A stretch of 64,000 nucleotides of DNA from Chrysomallon squamiferum (lineage: Eukaryota > Mollusca > Gastropoda > Neomphalida > Peltospiridae). Shown in pieces: positions 63,861 through 64,000 of the stretch (its first letter is position 1; the number at the start of each line of letters is the position of its first letter). Made by a program: the position numbers and the translations under genes. The DNA is taken from contig CM022667.1 of assembly GCA_012295275.1 (NCBI GenBank), positions 15,943,766-16,007,765 on the forward strand. The letters run 5' to 3'. A model generated the notes under the pieces. That model worked only from the letters and a program-made list of their open reading frames with translations, ran no database searches and was not told the origin of the DNA.

Positions 63861-64000
63861 TGTTGATTCTTATTGATCTTGAACAGATTCTGAGAGTGAA
63901 CACAGATTGCTAATACTGAAAGGCAGGCAAGTTTTCCAAGTAATTTTGTGTAATCTGCTGTGAACAGATACAGTCTAATTACATTTCGTTTGCTTGTTTT

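Overview
The window is eukaryotic nuclear DNA, very A+T-rich and full of microsatellites. All genes are split by GT-AG introns (one likely GC-AG). Six complete protein-coding genes can be joined exon by exon with consistent phase, each giving a protein close to the usual family length. The best guess for the organism is a lophotrochozoan animal, probably a mollusc. The reasons are the animal-type gene set, a decayed tRNA-derived SINE resembling mollusc SINEs, and repeated use of a GGGAGATAA motif that I associate from memory with mollusc genomes. The species cannot be named.

Layout: (1) 964-7888 (+), a GTP-type phosphoenolpyruvate carboxykinase (PEPCK) with a predicted mitochondrial presequence; (2) 14930-22669 (+), a second PEPCK without a presequence, probably cytosolic, with a separate 5' UTR exon near 12305-12373 and a TATA-type promoter; (3) 25722-33099 (-), PRMT7 arginine methyltransferase; (4) 33998-38816 (-), an RNF212/ZIP3-type meiotic RING protein; (5) 39551-43338 (-), DPM1, the catalytic subunit of dolichol-phosphate mannose synthase; (6) 43602-57326 (+), NSMAF/FAN, a BEACH-WD40 protein in 32 coding exons. 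DPM1 and NSMAF diverge from a 263-bp intergenic space. PEPCK2 and PRMT7 converge. PRMT7, RNF212 and DPM1 form a head-to-tail minus-strand series. After NSMAF come a SINE remnant, a perfect hairpin, a possible first exon of another plus-strand gene near 59.81-59.85 kb, and a diverged tandem array at the right edge.

The two PEPCKs could divide oxaloacetate-to-PEP conversion between mitochondrion and cytosol. They share five intron positions but differ at many others, so the pair is old. The other four genes have unrelated housekeeping, signalling or meiotic roles, and I see no operon-like logic joining them. I found no clear previously undescribed system. The most interesting points are the PEPCK pair and its promoter motifs, a duplicated splice acceptor in NSMAF, a GC-AG intron, the recurrent GGGAGATAA motif near start codons, and several structured or duplicated noncoding elements.
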